This document shows positions 1 to 7,123 of a DNA stretch of 64,000 nt, in pieces; position 1 is the first letter of the stretch, and every line of letters starts with the position of its first letter. Source of the DNA: Blastococcus sp. TF02A-30 (GTDB lineage: Bacteria; Actinomycetota; Actinomycetes; Mycobacteriales; Geodermatophilaceae). Location of the stretch: the NCBI RefSeq assembly GCF_003319185.1, contig NZ_QOHJ01000003.1, positions 248,001 through 312,000 on the forward strand, written 5' to 3'. The position numbers were made by a program, and so were the translations under genes. The notes beneath the pieces are model-generated. The model did no database searches. It saw only the letters and a program-made list of their open reading frames with translations, and had not been told where the DNA came from.

Positions 1-1415
1 CTGTAGAACGTCACGTTCGACCCGGCCGGCGGCAGCGCCGCCGTCGAGTACAGCGGGCCGAGGAAGTTCTCCATGACCGGGTAGTCCATGATCCAGCCGG
101 AGCGGAACGGGCCGGTCATGCCCTGGGCGTCCTGCAGCGGCAGGTACTCGGCGAACTGCAGGTCGCCGCGGAGCTGGTACTCGACACCCAGGTTGGTGCG
201 GATCTGGTTGCCGACCGCCTGCATCCACTCCTCGTGGCCGCCACCGGCGTTGAACCACAGGTCCACCGGCTGGGTGCGGTCGAAGCCGGCCTCGTCGAGG
301 AGGCGGTTGGCCTCGTCCACGTCGAGCTCGCAGGCCTCGCACGCGTCGTCGCGGTAGCCGTCGACGACCGGGCTGACGTAGGACGTCGCCGGGGTGCGGG
401 TGCCGTTGAAGATCGCGTCGGAGATCGACTGGCGGTCGATCGCCATCGAGAACGCCTTGCGGACGTTCGGGTCGGCGAACCGCTCGTCGTAGGTCGGGAA
501 GCCCAGGGAGGTGATGTCACCCTGCGCCGTCTCGATGTAGCGGTCGCCGAACTCGCCCTCGGCGGACGCGATGGCGTCCGGCGGCAGGGTGTCGACGATG
601 TCGAGCGTGCCGCCCTGCAGGTCGGTGTAGGCGGTGTTCAGCTCGGTGTAGACGACGTACCGGACGGCGTCGGCCTGGGCCTCGTCCTCACCGGCGTAGT
701 CCTCGAACTTGGTCAGGGTGATGCCCTGGCCCTCGATGAAGGGCTCCTCGGCCTGGAACGGGCCGTTGCCGATCGGCTGCGAGCCGAACGCCTCCGGGTC
801 GTCGAAGAAGGCCTCGGGGAGCGGGAAGAAGGCGGTGTAGCCCACCGTGGTCGGCCACTGGGCGTACGGCGCGGACAGCTTGACCTCGAAGGTCAGGTCG
901 TCGACGACGGTCAGGCCCGACATGGCGTCGGCGGCGGGGGTGCCGCCCTCCTCGGCCTGCAGCTCGTCGTAGCCCTCGATGTTGGCGAAGAAGTAGGAGT
1001 TGCCGGCCGCGTTCGGGCTGTAGGCGTTCCAGTTCCACGCGTTCACGAAGGACTCGGCGTTGACCGGGGTGCCGTCGTGGAAGGTCCAGCCGTCCTTGAG
1101 CGTGACGGTCCAGGTGGTCTGGTCGTCGGACTCGATCGACTCGGCGACACCGTCGAAGGTGGCCTCGCTGGTCTCGTGGTCGTAGGTGACCAGACCGGTC
1201 CACAGCGTGTCGACGACCTGACCGCCCTCGGTCTCGGTCGTGTTGCCCGGGATGAGCGGGTTCTCGGGGTCGCCGATGTAGATGCTGAACTCGCCGCCGC
1301 CCGAGGCGCTGCCGCCGTCGCCGCCTTCGTCGTCGCCGCCGCCGCAGGCGGACAGCACCAGCGCGGCCGACAGCGCGGTCGCGACGAATGCACCCCTTCG
1401 CTTGGTCAACTTCAC
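1..1415 (-). CDS. Peptide/solute ABC transporter substrate-binding lipoprotein (SBP family 5), 3' end cut by window
   Basis: Extracytoplasmic binding protein of a DppA/OppA-type oligopeptide importer. The start is GTG at 1415, preceded by a good GGAGG about 8 bases upstream. The protein opens with KLTKRR, a hydrophobic stretch and the lipobox LSAC, so it should be a lipid-anchored secreted protein, followed by a Gly/Asp-rich linker. Mature-domain signs include TWTVTLKDGWTFHDGTPV near residue 110, typical of family 5 binding proteins, and later YDERFADPNVRKAFSMAIDR. About 471 residues are visible and the stop lies beyond base 1. The permease genes expected next would be outside the window. Family assignment is confident; the ligand cannot be read from sequence. 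Confidence 0.92.
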   Translation of the reverse strand, partial: MKLTKRRGAFVATALSAALVLSACGGGDDEGGDGGSASGGGEFSIYIGDPENPLIPGNTTETEGGQVVDTLWTGLVTYDHETSEATFDGVAESIESDDQTTWTVTLKDGWTFHDGTPVNAESFVNAWNWNAYSPNAAGNSYFFANIEGYDELQAEEGGTPAADAMSGLTVVDDLTFEVKLSAPYAQWPTTVGYTAFFPLPEAFFDDPEAFGSQPIGNGPFQAEEPFIEGQGITLTKFEDYAGEDEAQADAVRYVVYTELNTAYTDLQGGTLDIVDTLPPDAIASAEGEFGDRYIETAQGDITSLGFPTYDERFADPNVRKAFSMAIDRQSISDAIFNGTRTPATSYVSPVVDGYRDDACEACELDVDEANRLLDEAGFDRTQPVDLWFNAGGGHEEWMQAVGNQIRTNLGVEYQLRGDLQFAEYLPLQDAQGMTGPFRSGWIMDYPVMENFLGPLYSTAALPPAGSNVTFY

Positions 1416-1781
1416 GTGCAATGCCTCCCTCGTCCCGCATCCGCGGGGGGAACGGACAGGTCCGTCCACGCCCGTGCGGGCGATCGGACGGCTGGGTTGG
1501 TCAGGAGCAGGCGCACCCGAAGGCGCCGCCTCCCCGAACGGACGGGGCGAACCCTAGGCACCCCCGGGAGGGAGCGTCCACGCTCGACACCGATTTGTGA
1601 CTAAGGCTCACGATCCGCGGCACAACCGTAACTTCGCCGTCGCGCACCGCCGTCGCCGGGCAGGTCTTCCCGCCTCCGCCCCTCCCCGCCGGACGCCTTG
1701 CTGCCCGTCCCGACCTGCGGGTGTCGTCCCGGGCGTCCGGGGTACGGGACGGGGACGGCACGACGACGAAGGAGTGCGCAG
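1416..1781. other. Divergent intergenic region between the binding-protein gene and csbD
   Basis: This 366-bp gap holds the upstream regions of two divergent genes. On the plus side a SigB/SigF-like promoter is listed separately. On the minus side I see only the ribosome-binding site of the lipoprotein gene and an AT-richer stretch near 1590-1635 that could hold its promoter, without a convincing hexamer pair. No coding sequence is supported; open frames here are GC-skew artefacts. Confidence 0.5.
1721..1745 (+). promoter_or_regulatory. Candidate SigB/SigF-type stress promoter of csbD
   Basis: GTGT (1721-1724), a 15-base spacer and GGGTAC (1740-1745) match the general-stress sigma consensus (GTTT, 14-16 bases, GGGTAC/T) with one mismatch. 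It lies about 37 bases before the csbD start and upstream of its ribosome-binding site. CsbD is a SigB-controlled protein in Bacillus, so the match fits the gene. The assignment is an inference from the motif. Confidence 0.5.
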
Positions 1782-1952
1782 ATGAGCGGCATGGACAAGA
1801 TGAAGAACAAGGCCGAGGAGCTCTCGGGCCGCGGGAAGGAAGCCGTCGGCGACGCCACGGACAACCGCGACCTGCAGGCCGAGGGTCAGAAGGACCAGGC
1901 CTCCGGCAACCTCAAGCAGGCCGGCGAGAAGGTCAAGGACGTCTTCAAGTAA
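1782..1952 (+). CDS. CsbD family general stress protein, 56 aa
   Basis: Small, highly charged CsbD-like protein (Lys, Glu, Asp and Gln rich, no Cys, no membrane segment), expected to be cytoplasmic and largely helical or disordered. The family pattern is clear: MDKMKNKAEELSGRGKEAVG at residues 4-23, then a repeat-like QKDQASGNLKQAGEKVKD. The start at 1782 is chosen over in-frame upstream starts because AAGGAG sits 8 bases before it and the family begins here. It is monocistronic, with a stress-type promoter candidate upstream and a strong hairpin downstream. The molecular function of the family is unknown. Confidence 0.95.
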   Translation: MSGMDKMKNKAEELSGRGKEAVGDATDNRDLQAEGQKDQASGNLKQAGEKVKDVFK

Positions 1953-1971
1953 CCGCTCCTCGCCGACGCCA

Positions 1972-2010
1972 CGACGGGCGCCGCTCCCCCACCGGGAGCG
2001 GCGCCCGTCG
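1972..2010 (+). terminator. Rho-independent-type hairpin after csbD
   Basis: Perfect 17-bp inverted repeat (1972-1988 with 1994-2010), 5-base loop CCACC, very GC-rich, 20 bases after the csbD stop. There is no long T-run, as is usual in actinobacteria. It may also serve the convergent DUF559 gene. Confidence 0.8.
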
Positions 2011-2020
2011 CGTCTCCCCG

Positions 2021-2036
2021 CTTTACCGCGATAAAG
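2021..2036. repeat. Palindrome CTTTACCGCGATAAAG, copy 1
   Basis: A 16-bp near-palindrome (one mismatched pair), strikingly AT-containing for this genome, placed 16 bases beyond the 3' end of the DUF559 gene. Two related copies lie at the other end of that gene. See findings. Confidence 0.7.
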
Positions 2037-2052
2037 CAGCCCGTCGCGGGCA

Positions 2053-2937
2053 TCAGACGGCAGGGAGCCCGCCGGCCAGGGCGTCGGCGATGCGGCGCAC
2101 GAGTGCGTCCAGGTCGCGCAGGTCCGCGGCAGACACCCGGATGACCCGCCAGCCCGCCGCCACGATGCGCCCCAGCCGGACGTCGTCCTTGGCGATCTGC
2201 AGCCCCTCGAAGTGGTGCTCCCCCTCGTACTCCACCACCAGGCGCGCCTCCGGCCAGGCGAGGTCCACCCGCCCGAGCCACACGCCCCGCTCGTGGACCT
2301 CGTACTGCGGAACCGGGGGCGGAAGGCCGGCGAGTGCGCACGCCACCCGGACCCACGACTCCGGAGGCGACTCGCTCCGCCCGTCGACCAGCCCGAACGC
2401 CGTGCGGACGCGCCTGGACCGCCACGCCCCGAAGCGCTGGGCCAACCGCGGGTTCAGCTGCGCGGCGTCCACGACGCCCGCCCGCACCATGGCATCAAGG
2501 ACGCCCACCGCCGTCGCCGTGGTCTCCAGCGCAGCGACGTCCCACGCGGTGCGCTCCCCGGCCGTGAAGCGGATGCCCCCGTCGTCGGTCCGGACGTCGA
2601 CCGGTGACAGCGCGGACGCGTGGACGCGCACTCCCTGGGGTCCTCTCCACACCACCCCCGGAGGGACGAGGACGGTGACCCGCTCGGCGTACGCGGGCGC
2701 CGGCGCACCGAGCAACGTCGCGGCCGAGCGACCGCCCAGCACCGCCTCCGCCGGCATGAGCAACGCGGCCGCCTGGCACTTCAGGCGGTGGTCCCGAGGT
2801 AGGGAGGGGTCGGCGTAGACGCCGTGCAGCACCCGGACGTAGGGGCCGTTCTGCAGCTGGTGCCGGGTCAGCACGCCTTCCGAGACGGCGTGCGCACCCA
2901 CGAAGACCCCGTGCAGGCCCTGGGAGCGGAGGAGCAT
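2053..2937 (-). CDS. DUF559-type protein: AbiEi-like N-terminal winged helix plus Vsr-like nuclease fold
   Basis: A 294-residue cytoplasmic protein of a common actinobacterial family. The first ~60 residues (HAVSEGVLTRHQLQNG, then VLHGVYADPSLPRDHRLKCQ) resemble the winged helix of AbiEi-type antitoxins. The C-terminal ~100 residues resemble the DUF559/Vsr-like PD-(D/E)xK fold: VDLAWPEARLVVEYEGEHHF gives the D...E-x-E core, and WRVIRVSAADLRD follows. The start ATG at 2937 is preceded by AGGA, and an in-frame stop lies just upstream. No toxin partner is adjacent. Palindromes of one type flank the gene. Role unknown; DNA binding or DNA processing is an inference from the folds. Confidence 0.85.
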   Translation of the reverse strand: MLLRSQGLHGVFVGAHAVSEGVLTRHQLQNGPYVRVLHGVYADPSLPRDHRLKCQAAALLMPAEAVLGGRSAATLLGAPAPAYAERVTVLVPPGVVWRGPQGVRVHASALSPVDVRTDDGGIRFTAGERTAWDVAALETTATAVGVLDAMVRAGVVDAAQLNPRLAQRFGAWRSRRVRTAFGLVDGRSESPPESWVRVACALAGLPPPVPQYEVHERGVWLGRVDLAWPEARLVVEYEGEHHFEGLQIAKDDVRLGRIVAAGWRVIRVSAADLRDLDALVRRIADALAGGLPAV

Positions 2938-2991
2938 CCGGGCATCCTGCTCGCCGCCGGGTCGCTACCGGAGCGGTTGTCCACAACCCCG

Positions 2992-3030
2992 CTTCATCGC
3001 GGTAAAGCACCCCGCTTTATCGCGGAAAGG
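2992..3030. repeat. Two further copies of the CTTTATCGCGATAAAG-like palindrome
   Basis: CTTCATCGCGGTAAAG (2992-3007) and CTTTATCGCGGAAAGG (3015-3030) lie in tandem, 7 bases apart, between the DUF559 start and the end of the NUDIX gene. Together with the copy at 2021 they bracket the DUF559 gene. They sit 55-93 bases upstream of its start, which is where an operator would be. Confidence 0.7.
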
Positions 3031-3036
3031 CGGAGG

Positions 3037-3801
3037 TCAGAGGCGGGTGAGGAGGGCGCGGACGGCGGGGAGCAGCGGGCGGTCGGCGGGGATCCAGTCG
3101 ATGGCGTCGAGCTCCTCGGCGCCCACCCACCGCAGTGCGCTGTGCTCGTGGGCCACCGGCTCCCCCGCGGCCACCCGCGCCCACCAGACCCGCATCGTCG
3201 AGGCCCCGGGCGGCCCACCGGCCACGACGCCGTCGAGCGGGACCTCACCGAGGAAGGCCTGCGGCTGGATGCGGACGCCGAGCTCCTCGGCGCACTCCCG
3301 GACCAGCGCCCCCAGGTCGGACTCCCCGCGCTCCACCTTGCCGCCGGGGAACTCCCAGCAGCCGTCGTAGGGCCCGCCGGAGCGCCGGGCCACCAGCACC
3401 CGCCGTCCGTCGACCAGCGCGGCACCGACCACCTGGACGACGTCGCGCGCCCGGGCCGACGCCGCCGCCGCGTAGGCGTCGAGGTGGGCCTGGAGCGCCC
3501 GCACGACCCGCCGCCGGACCAGGCTCTCGACCAGGCCCGCGAGCGGCCGGGGCAGCCCCGTCTCGAGGTCGACCTGCTCGTCGACCAGCGTGCCGGCGCC
3601 GGTGGCGCGGAAGCGCCGGGAGTGGACCACCCAGCGCCGCCCCGGTCCCGAGGTGAACACGTCGCGGGCGGGGCGCACCGACAGGACCTCCTCCAGCGGC
3701 CGGGCCCACGGCCGCCCGAGGTCCTGCGCCACGTCGAAGGCGACGGTCAGGGGCGCCTCCACCAGAGTGGTGAATCGCAGCCGCAGCACCGGATCAGCCA
3801 A
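3037..3801 (-). CDS. SRPBCC domain-NUDIX hydrolase fusion protein
   Basis: A two-domain protein of 254 residues. Residues ~1-115 look like an SRPBCC/START ligand-binding fold (RLRFTTLVEAPLTVAFDVAQ at the N-terminus, SRRFRATGAGTLVDEQVDLE in the middle). Residues ~120-254 are a MutT-like NUDIX hydrolase with an intact Nudix box: GGKVERGE, then RECAEELGV, preceded by WEFPGG. NUDIX enzymes of this type hydrolyse nucleoside diphosphate derivatives such as oxidised dNTPs. The start is uncertain: TTG at 3801 gives the longest frame and GTG at 3789 is an alternative. It is divergent from the Rrf2 gene with almost no spacer. The substrate and the role of the N-terminal domain are unknown. Confidence 0.85.
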   Translation of the reverse strand: MADPVLRLRFTTLVEAPLTVAFDVAQDLGRPWARPLEEVLSVRPARDVFTSGPGRRWVVHSRRFRATGAGTLVDEQVDLETGLPRPLAGLVESLVRRRVVRALQAHLDAYAAAASARARDVVQVVGAALVDGRRVLVARRSGGPYDGCWEFPGGKVERGESDLGALVRECAEELGVRIQPQAFLGEVPLDGVVAGGPPGASTMRVWWARVAAGEPVAHEHSALRWVGAEELDAIDWIPADRPLLPAVRALLTRL

Positions 3802-3824
3802 CCAGACAGGGCAGGATGGCCCTC

Positions 3825-4316
3825 GTGCGCATCACCGCCCGGGTCGACTACGCCGTGCGCGCCGCCCTCGAGCTGGCCGCCGCGGCACCCGACGCGCTGA
3901 CCAGCGACCGCATCGCCGCGGCCCAGGGCATCCCGGCCCGCTTCCTCCAGGCGATCCTCGGCGACCTGCAGAAGGCCCGCCTGGTCACCAGCCAGCGCGG
4001 GCGCGAGGGCGGCTACCGCCTGGCGCTGCCCGCGTCGGAGATCTCGATCGCCCGCATCATGCGCGTGGAGCAGGGCTTCCTCGCCGAGGTGCACGGCCAG
4101 CGGCCGGAGGACGTCGAGTACCCGGGCACCGCCGCCACCCTGGCCAACGTGTGGGTGGCCGCGCGGGAGACCTACCGCCGGGTCCTCGAGGGCGTGACGC
4201 TGGCCGACGTCGTCAGCGGCCGGCTGCCCCCGCACGTGGCGGAGCTGGTCGAGATGGAGAACGCCTGGAAGTCGTTCGGGGACCGCTCGGAGGTCGACGC
4301 CCCCCGCGGGGTGTGA
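3825..4316 (+). CDS. Rrf2 family transcriptional regulator
   Basis: Winged-helix Rrf2/BadM-type repressor of 163 residues, beginning MRITARVDYAVRAALELAAA, the usual family start. The recognition region is GIPARFLQAILGDLQKARLV, followed by SQRGREGGYRLALPASEI. No cysteines occur, so it cannot hold the Fe-S cluster of IscR/NsrR/RsrR and is closer in that respect to CymR-type cysteine regulators. GTG at 3825 is preferred to ATG at 3816 because of the family start and because CAGGAT lies 7 bases before it (leaderless pattern). Placed just upstream of the sulfite/APS reductase operon, it probably controls sulfur assimilation; that target is inferred. Confidence 0.9.
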   Translation: MRITARVDYAVRAALELAAAAPDALTSDRIAAAQGIPARFLQAILGDLQKARLVTSQRGREGGYRLALPASEISIARIMRVEQGFLAEVHGQRPEDVEYPGTAATLANVWVAARETYRRVLEGVTLADVVSGRLPPHVAELVEMENAWKSFGDRSEVDAPRGV

Positions 4317-4349
4317 GCCGGTCCACCGCGCTCCTCCCGCGTCCTGTGG

Positions 4350-4355
4350 CACGAT
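4350..4355 (+). promoter_or_regulatory. Candidate -10 element CACGAT for a leaderless leader-peptide transcript
   Basis: CACGAT (NANNNT type) ends 6 bases before the ATG of the small leader ORF. There is no ribosome-binding site, so the mRNA probably starts at or next to the ATG. Confidence 0.5.
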
Positions 4356-4361
4356 CGACGC

Positions 4362-4448
4362 ATGACCGACCGCGGTGTGCTCCTCGTCGCACGCCTGCAC
4401 GTCGATCTGGCGCTCGTCTGCAGCGCCGCCTGTCGCGCCTCGCGCTGA
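4362..4448 (+). CDS. Cysteine-responsive leader peptide (actinobacterial attenuator sORF), 28 aa
   Basis: This 28-codon ORF reads MTDRGVLLVARLHVDLALVC and ends SAACRASR. It matches the recurring actinobacterial leader-peptide pattern with RxHVDL in the middle and cysteines near the end. Such peptides occur upstream of sulfur genes, and polycysteine leaderless sORFs act as cysteine-sensing attenuators in mycobacteria (published family knowledge). Here Cys codons are at positions 20 and 24. It has no ribosome-binding site but a -10-like CACGAT 6 bases upstream, so it should be translated from a leaderless mRNA. It lies 105 bases before the sulfite reductase gene with hairpin-forming sequence between. 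Ribosome stalling at Cys codons would raise expression when cysteine is scarce. Confidence 0.75.
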   Translation: MTDRGVLLVARLHVDLALVCSAACRASR

Positions 4449-4461
4449 CCCAGGACCCTCC

Positions 4462-4527
4462 GCGCAGCGACCGCTGCGCCCCCGATCCGGCAGCGCCCCG
4501 CCTCCCCGGCCGTCGCCGCGGGGGCCG
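4462..4527 (+). promoter_or_regulatory. Putative attenuator hairpins between leader peptide and sulfite reductase
   Basis: Two inverted repeats follow the leader ORF: GCGCAGCG/CGCTGCGC (4462-4469 with 4472-4479) and CCGGCC/GGCCGG (4506-4511 with 4522-4527). The second ends about 8 bases before the AGGAAG ribosome-binding region of the downstream gene. This fits attenuation at transcription or translation level, but alternative pairing was not computed. Confidence 0.4.
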
Positions 4528-4553
4528 GTGAGCGCAGGAAGAAGCCACGCGAC

Positions 4554-6227
4554 GTGACCACCCCCACCCGTACCAGCTCACGCCCCCAGCGCGGCGAGGG
4601 CCAGTGGGCTCTGGGCTACCGGGAGCCGCTCAACCCCAACGAGCGGATGAAGAAGGACGCCGACGGGCTCACCGTCCAGCAGCGCATCCTCGACATCTAC
4701 TCGAAGGCCGGCTTCGACTCGATCGACCCCGGCGACCTGCGCGGCCGGATGCGCTGGATGGGTCTCTACACCCAGCGCGCCCAGGGCATCCCCGGCGGCA
4801 AGACCGCCGTCCTGGAGCCCGAGGAGCTCGAGGACAGCTACTTCATGATGCGCGTGCGCATCGACGGCGGGCAGCTGACCAGCGACGCGCTGCGGGTCAT
4901 CGGCGGCATCAGCACCGAGTTCGGCCGCGACGTCGCCGACGTCACCGACCGGCAGAACGTGCAGTACCACTGGATCCGCATCGAGGACGTGCCCGAGATC
5001 TGGCGCAGGCTGGAGTCGGTCGGCCTGTCGACGATGGAGGCCTGCGGTGACGTCCCGCGCGTCATGCTCGGCTGCCCGCTGGCCGGGATCCTCGAGGACG
5101 AGGTGCTCGACGCCACCGACGTCATCGCGCAGACCGTCGCGAAGTACGTGGGCAGCCCCGAGTTCAGCAACCTGCCGCGCAAGTGGAAGACGTCGATGTC
5201 CGGCTGCGTCGACCACTGCACCGAGCCGGAGATCGACGACGTCGCCTTCGTCGGCGTGCGCAACGAGCAGGGCGAAGCCGGCTACGACCTGTGGGTCGGC
5301 GGCGGGCTCTCCACCAACCCGAAGTTCGCCCAGCGGCTCGGCGTCTTCGTGCGCCCCGACCAGGTCACCGACGTCTGGGCGGCGTGCACCGCGGTCTTCC
5401 GCGACTACGGCTACCGCCGGCAGCGCAACCGCGCCCGCATCAAGTTCCTCATGGCCGACTGGGGCCCGGAGAAGTTCCGCCAGGTCCTGCAGGACGAGTA
5501 CCTGCACGAGGCGCTGCCCGACGGTCCGGCGCCCGCGCCCGCCAAGCACGACCAGCGCGACCACGTCGGCGTCAGCAAGCAGAAGGACGGCGCCAACGCC
5601 GTCGGCTTCGCGCTGCGCACCGGGCGGATCAGCGGCTCGCTGCTGACCACGATCGCCGACCTCGCCGACGAGTACGGGCAGGGCCGGATCCGGACGACGA
5701 CGCAGCAGAAGCTGGTCATCCTCGACGTGCCCGACGAGCGGGTCGAGGACCTGGTGGCGGCGCTGGCCGAGCACGACCTGCAGGTGCGGCCCAGCGCGTT
5801 CCGCCGCGGCACGATGGCCTGCACCGGCCTGGAGTTCTGCAAGCTGGCGATCGTCGAGACCAAGCAGCACGCGCAGGACCTCTACGCGGAGCTGGAGAAG
5901 CGGCTGCCCGGCTTCGACACCCCGATCGGCATCAACGTCAACGGCTGCCCGAACAGCTGCGCCCGCTTCCAGACCGCCGACATCGGCTTCAAGGGGTCGA
6001 TGGTCCGCGACGCGGACGGCGAGATGGTCGAGGGCTTCCAGGTGCACCTCGGCGGTCACCTCGGCGTGGAGAAGACCTTCGGCCGCAAGTTCCGCGGCCA
6101 CAAGGTGACCAAGGCCGAGACCGCCGACTACTGCGAGCGGGTGCTGCGCGGGTTCCTCGAGCGGCGGACGGAGGGCGAGTCCTTCGCCCACTACGTCTCC
6201 CGCGCCGAGGAGGACTGGCTGCTGTGA
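4554..6227 (+). CDS. Ferredoxin-dependent sulfite (nitrite/sulfite) reductase
   Basis: Siroheme and [4Fe-4S] hemoprotein reductase of 557 residues. It holds two ferredoxin-like half domains and the cluster-binding motif: MACTGLEFCKLA near residue 420, then NVNGCPNSCARFQ near residue 464 (C-x5-C ... C-x3-C). It catalyses six-electron reduction of sulfite to sulfide in cysteine synthesis. Nitrite reductases share the fold, but the leader peptide, zinc-ribbon gene and APS reductase around it point to sulfite. The start is GTG at 4554, with AGGAAG about 13 bases upstream. It overlaps the next gene by 4 bp, so the three reductase-operon genes are translationally coupled. Confidence 0.95.
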   Translation: MTTPTRTSSRPQRGEGQWALGYREPLNPNERMKKDADGLTVQQRILDIYSKAGFDSIDPGDLRGRMRWMGLYTQRAQGIPGGKTAVLEPEELEDSYFMMRVRIDGGQLTSDALRVIGGISTEFGRDVADVTDRQNVQYHWIRIEDVPEIWRRLESVGLSTMEACGDVPRVMLGCPLAGILEDEVLDATDVIAQTVAKYVGSPEFSNLPRKWKTSMSGCVDHCTEPEIDDVAFVGVRNEQGEAGYDLWVGGGLSTNPKFAQRLGVFVRPDQVTDVWAACTAVFRDYGYRRQRNRARIKFLMADWGPEKFRQVLQDEYLHEALPDGPAPAPAKHDQRDHVGVSKQKDGANAVGFALRTGRISGSLLTTIADLADEYGQGRIRTTTQQKLVILDVPDERVEDLVAALAEHDLQVRPSAFRRGTMACTGLEFCKLAIVETKQHAQDLYAELEKRLPGFDTPIGINVNGCPNSCARFQTADIGFKGSMVRDADGEMVEGFQVHLGGHLGVEKTFGRKFRGHKVTKAETADYCERVLRGFLERRTEGESFAHYVSRAEEDWLL

Positions 6228-6397
6228 CCGAGGACGCGGGCACGGGAAGGGGCCGGCAGCTGCCGGTGTTCCACTGCCCGTACTGCGGGGACGAGGAGCT
6301 GACCCCCTACGAGGGGGAGTCGGCGAGCGGCTGGCGCTGCGGCGCCTGCCTGCGGGCCTTCTCGGTCCGCCTGATCGCGACGGGGGTGCAGGAGTGA
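6224..6397 (+). CDS. Small zinc-ribbon protein between sulfite reductase and APS reductase, 57 aa
   Basis: GTG at 6224 overlaps the sulfite reductase stop (GTGA), and its own TGA overlaps the cysH start. The peptide has two CxxC pairs, HCPYCGDEEL near residue 17 and WRCGACLRAF near residue 37, which is a small zinc-ribbon or rubredoxin-like knuckle. Genes like this recur between sulfite reductase and cysH in actinobacteria. It may help electron delivery or cluster assembly, but I know of no proof. Too short to be obvious in ORF scans, yet strongly supported by overlaps on both sides. Confidence 0.85.
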   Translation: MTEDAGTGRGRQLPVFHCPYCGDEELTPYEGESASGWRCGACLRAFSVRLIATGVQE

Positions 6398-7119
6398 CCG
6401 GTGCAGGGGTGACCGCAGCCGTCGGGGCGACCCCGGAGCTGGCGGCGGAGGCCGACGCCCGCTTCGCCGGCATCGCCGACCCCGTGGATCAGGCGCTCGC
6501 CGTGCTGCGGTGGGCCGGCGACACCTTCGGCGAGCGGTTCGCCATCACCTCGTCCATGGCCGACGGGCTGCTCGCGCACCTGGCCAGCACCGCGATCTCC
6601 GGGGTGCACGTGGTCTTCCTCGACACCGGCTACCACTTCGCCGAGACCATCGGCACCCGCGACTGGATCACCGGCGTCCTGCCGATCACCCTGGTCAACG
6701 TCACGCCCGAGCAGACCGTCGGCGAGCAGGACCTCTCCTTCGGGGCGAAGCTGCACGACCGCGATCCCGACCTGTGCTGCTCGCTGCGCAAGGTCCAGCC
6801 GCTGGCCGCCGCGCTGGCCGGCTACGCGGCCTGGGGGTCCGGCGTGCGCCGCGACGAGTCGCCGACCCGCGCGGGCACCCGGCTGGTCGACTGGGACGCC
6901 AAGCGCGGGATGGTGAAGGTCAACCCGATCGCCGCGTGGACCCAGGCCGACGTCGACGGCTACATCGCCGAGCACCAGGTGCCGGTCAACCCGCTGTTCG
7001 AGCTGGGCTACGGCTCGATCGGCTGCGAGCCCTGCACCCGCCCCGTCGCACCCGGCGAGGACCCGCGCGCCGGGCGCTGGGCCGGCCGCGGCAAGACCGA
7101 GTGCGGCCTGCACACCTGA
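6394..7119 (+). CDS. cysH: Adenylyl-sulfate (APS) reductase, CysH family with [4Fe-4S] cluster
   Basis: Thioredoxin-dependent reductase of 241 residues that converts APS to sulfite and AMP. The PP-loop nucleotide site is FAITSSMADGLL near residue 50, and HVVFLDTGYHF follows. The cluster ligands are present as DLCCSLRKV (CC pair) and IGCEPCTRPV (CxxC), which marks APS-type rather than cluster-free PAPS reductases. The catalytic Cys lies in the C-terminal ECGLHT. The start GTG at 6394 overlaps the previous gene's stop. It feeds sulfite to the reductase at the head of the operon. Confidence 0.95.
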   Translation: MTGAGVTAAVGATPELAAEADARFAGIADPVDQALAVLRWAGDTFGERFAITSSMADGLLAHLASTAISGVHVVFLDTGYHFAETIGTRDWITGVLPITLVNVTPEQTVGEQDLSFGAKLHDRDPDLCCSLRKVQPLAAALAGYAAWGSGVRRDESPTRAGTRLVDWDAKRGMVKVNPIAAWTQADVDGYIAEHQVPVNPLFELGYGSIGCEPCTRPVAPGEDPRAGRWAGRGKTECGLHT

Positions 7120-7123
7120 GCCG

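Noticed and set aside
4578..6473. Very long open frame on the minus strand opposite sulfite reductase
   Set aside because: It is a codon-bias shadow of a well-supported gene in GC-rich DNA: no ribosome-binding site, low-complexity Val/Asp/Gly composition and no family resemblance.
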